From positions 1 through 5,771 of the forward strand of contig JAFAIV010000218.1 of the NCBI GenBank assembly GCA_019236545.1: a stretch of DNA of 5,771 nt, given 5' to 3'. The notes beneath the pieces are model-generated. The model worked only from the letters and a program-made list of their open reading frames with translations, searched no databases and was not told the DNA's origin. Made by a program: the position numbers and the translations under genes. Shown here one piece after another: positions 5,056 to 5,771 of the stretch. This DNA comes from Actinomycetota bacterium. Its GTDB lineage: Bacteria > Actinomycetota > Thermoleophilia > Gaiellales > Gaiellaceae. Numbering within the stretch: position 1 is the first letter of the stretch; every line of letters begins with the position of its first letter.

Positions 5056-5771
5056 CCGACGGCGACGGCCGGGACGGCGCCCGGCTCGAGCCGCAGGCCG
5101 CTCGCCGGGTCGAAGTAGTGGAAGCGCGACGGGTCGACGGCCAGCCGCAGCGGCGAGCCCGGCCGCGCGGCCGTGCCGGGATCGACGCGCGCGGTGAAGA
5201 GCGCGCCCTCGACCTGGAGCAGCGCGTCCTCGTCGCCGGCCGCCTCGCGCACCTCGCTGACGTCGACCGGCGGCGCGTCGACCTGGAAGATCACGTGCGT
5301 GTCGGCGCCGAGCTCCTCGACGACCTCGACCCTGACGTCGAGGCGGGGGAGAGAGGGGTCGGCGAACGCGCCGTCCTCGAAGCTCTCCGGGCGCAGGCCG
5401 GCGATCACGGTGCCGTCGCGCGGCGTCGCGTCGGGCGGCAGGGGGATCCGGAAGCCCGCGAACTGCAGCTCGCCGTCGGCGATCTCAGCCTCGACGAGGT
5501 TCATGGCGGGCGAGCCGATGAAAGCAGCGACGAAGAGGTTGGCAGGCCGGGAGTAGAGCGCCTGCGGCGTGTCCACCTGCTGGATGCGCCCCTCGCGCAT
5601 GACGGCGACGCGCTGCCCGAGCGTCATCGCCTCGATCTGGTCGTGCGTGACGTAGATCGTCGTCGTGCCGAGCCGGCCGTGGAGCGCGGCGAGCTGGGCG
5701 CGCATGCTGACGCGGAGCTTCGCGTCGAGGTTCGAGAGCGGCTCGTCCATCAGGAATGCCTTCGGGTGGCG
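5052..5771 (-). CDS. Sugar ABC importer ATP-binding subunit (MalK/UgpC type), 5' partial
   Basis: This is the C-terminal 239 residues of the ATPase that powers a carbohydrate or glycerol-phosphate ABC importer at the inner face of the membrane. The window edge cuts the gene: codons before the ATG at 5750 read RHPKAFL and continue into MDEP, so the Walker A and signature motifs lie outside. Visible are Walker B FLMDEP (6-11), D-loop SNLD (13-16), the switch H43 in YVTHDQIEAMTLG, and the typical MREGRIQQVDTP and NLFVAAFIGSPAMNL. After these comes a TOBE/OB-fold regulatory domain (about 90-225) with GLRPE (125-129), VVEELGADTHV and FHYFDPASGLRL. This layout is that of the CUT1 sugar-uptake family. 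The stop overlaps the start of the family 3 glycosidase (GTGA), placing both in one transcript. The substrate cannot be read from this subunit, which is often shared between importers. Confidence 0.95.
   Translation of the reverse strand, partial: RHPKAFLMDEPLSNLDAKLRVSMRAQLAALHGRLGTTTIYVTHDQIEAMTLGQRVAVMREGRIQQVDTPQALYSRPANLFVAAFIGSPAMNLVEAEIADGELQFAGFRIPLPPDATPRDGTVIAGLRPESFEDGAFADPSLPRLDVRVEVVEELGADTHVIFQVDAPPVDVSEVREAAGDEDALLQVEGALFTARVDPGTAARPGSPLRLAVDPSRFHYFDPASGLRLEPGAVPAVAVG

Noticed and set aside
4096..5118. Long open frame on the + strand opposite the glycosidase
   Set aside because: Product is a low-complexity Arg/Gly/Ala sequence without motifs, the usual antisense shadow of GC-rich codons. 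The minus strand frame has clear GH3 motifs.
5052..5750. ATG at 5750 as the start of the ABC ATPase
   Set aside because: This Met is inside the Walker B region (FLMDEP), and codons before it are in frame and family-typical.

Overview
The window is very GC-rich and has no clear intergenic space. Coding frames end almost always in G or C, and GTG is the usual start codon. Composition, the gene order phoH-ybeY-dgkA-cdd-era, and the sequence style of Era and the DgkA-PAP2 fusion suggest a high-GC Gram-positive. My best guess is a deep actinobacterium such as Thermoleophilia (Gaiellales or Solirubrobacterales type), but this is inference, since no rRNA or other phylogenetic marker was compared.

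Region 1 (1-3730, + strand) is one compact gene chain: phoH (5' end outside the window), ybeY, a DgkA-PAP2 fusion, cdd, era and a GNAT acetyltransferase. Each gene starts inside the stop codon of the one before it (GTGA or ATGA overlaps). Only the DgkA-PAP2 start has an obvious Shine-Dalgarno sequence, so expression probably depends on translational coupling. The chain joins ribosome and rRNA maturation (YbeY, Era, the PhoH ATPase) with membrane lipid phosphate metabolism (DgkA-PAP2) and pyrimidine salvage (Cdd). It resembles the classical Gram-positive phoH-ybeY-dgkA-cdd-era cluster, but a GNAT gene sits where recO often follows.

Region 2 (5771-3731, - strand) converges on it: the C-terminal two thirds of a MalK/UgpC-type sugar-importer ATPase (5' end outside the window), a NagZ-like family 3 glycoside hydrolase overlapping it by GTGA, and a small two-helix membrane protein with an Arg-rich tail. 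The ATPase and hydrolase suggest import and intracellular processing of an oligosaccharide or wall-derived sugar. The hydrolase lacks the usual NagZ Asp-His acid/base pair.

The two units meet stop to stop with no spacer at 3730/3731. No mobile element, CRISPR array, RNA gene or phage feature is visible. This is mainly a conserved housekeeping region. The points most worth a second look are the altered GH3 active site, an insertion in Era, the variant PAP2 motifs in the fusion protein, and a hairpin inside the GNAT gene next to the convergent junction.
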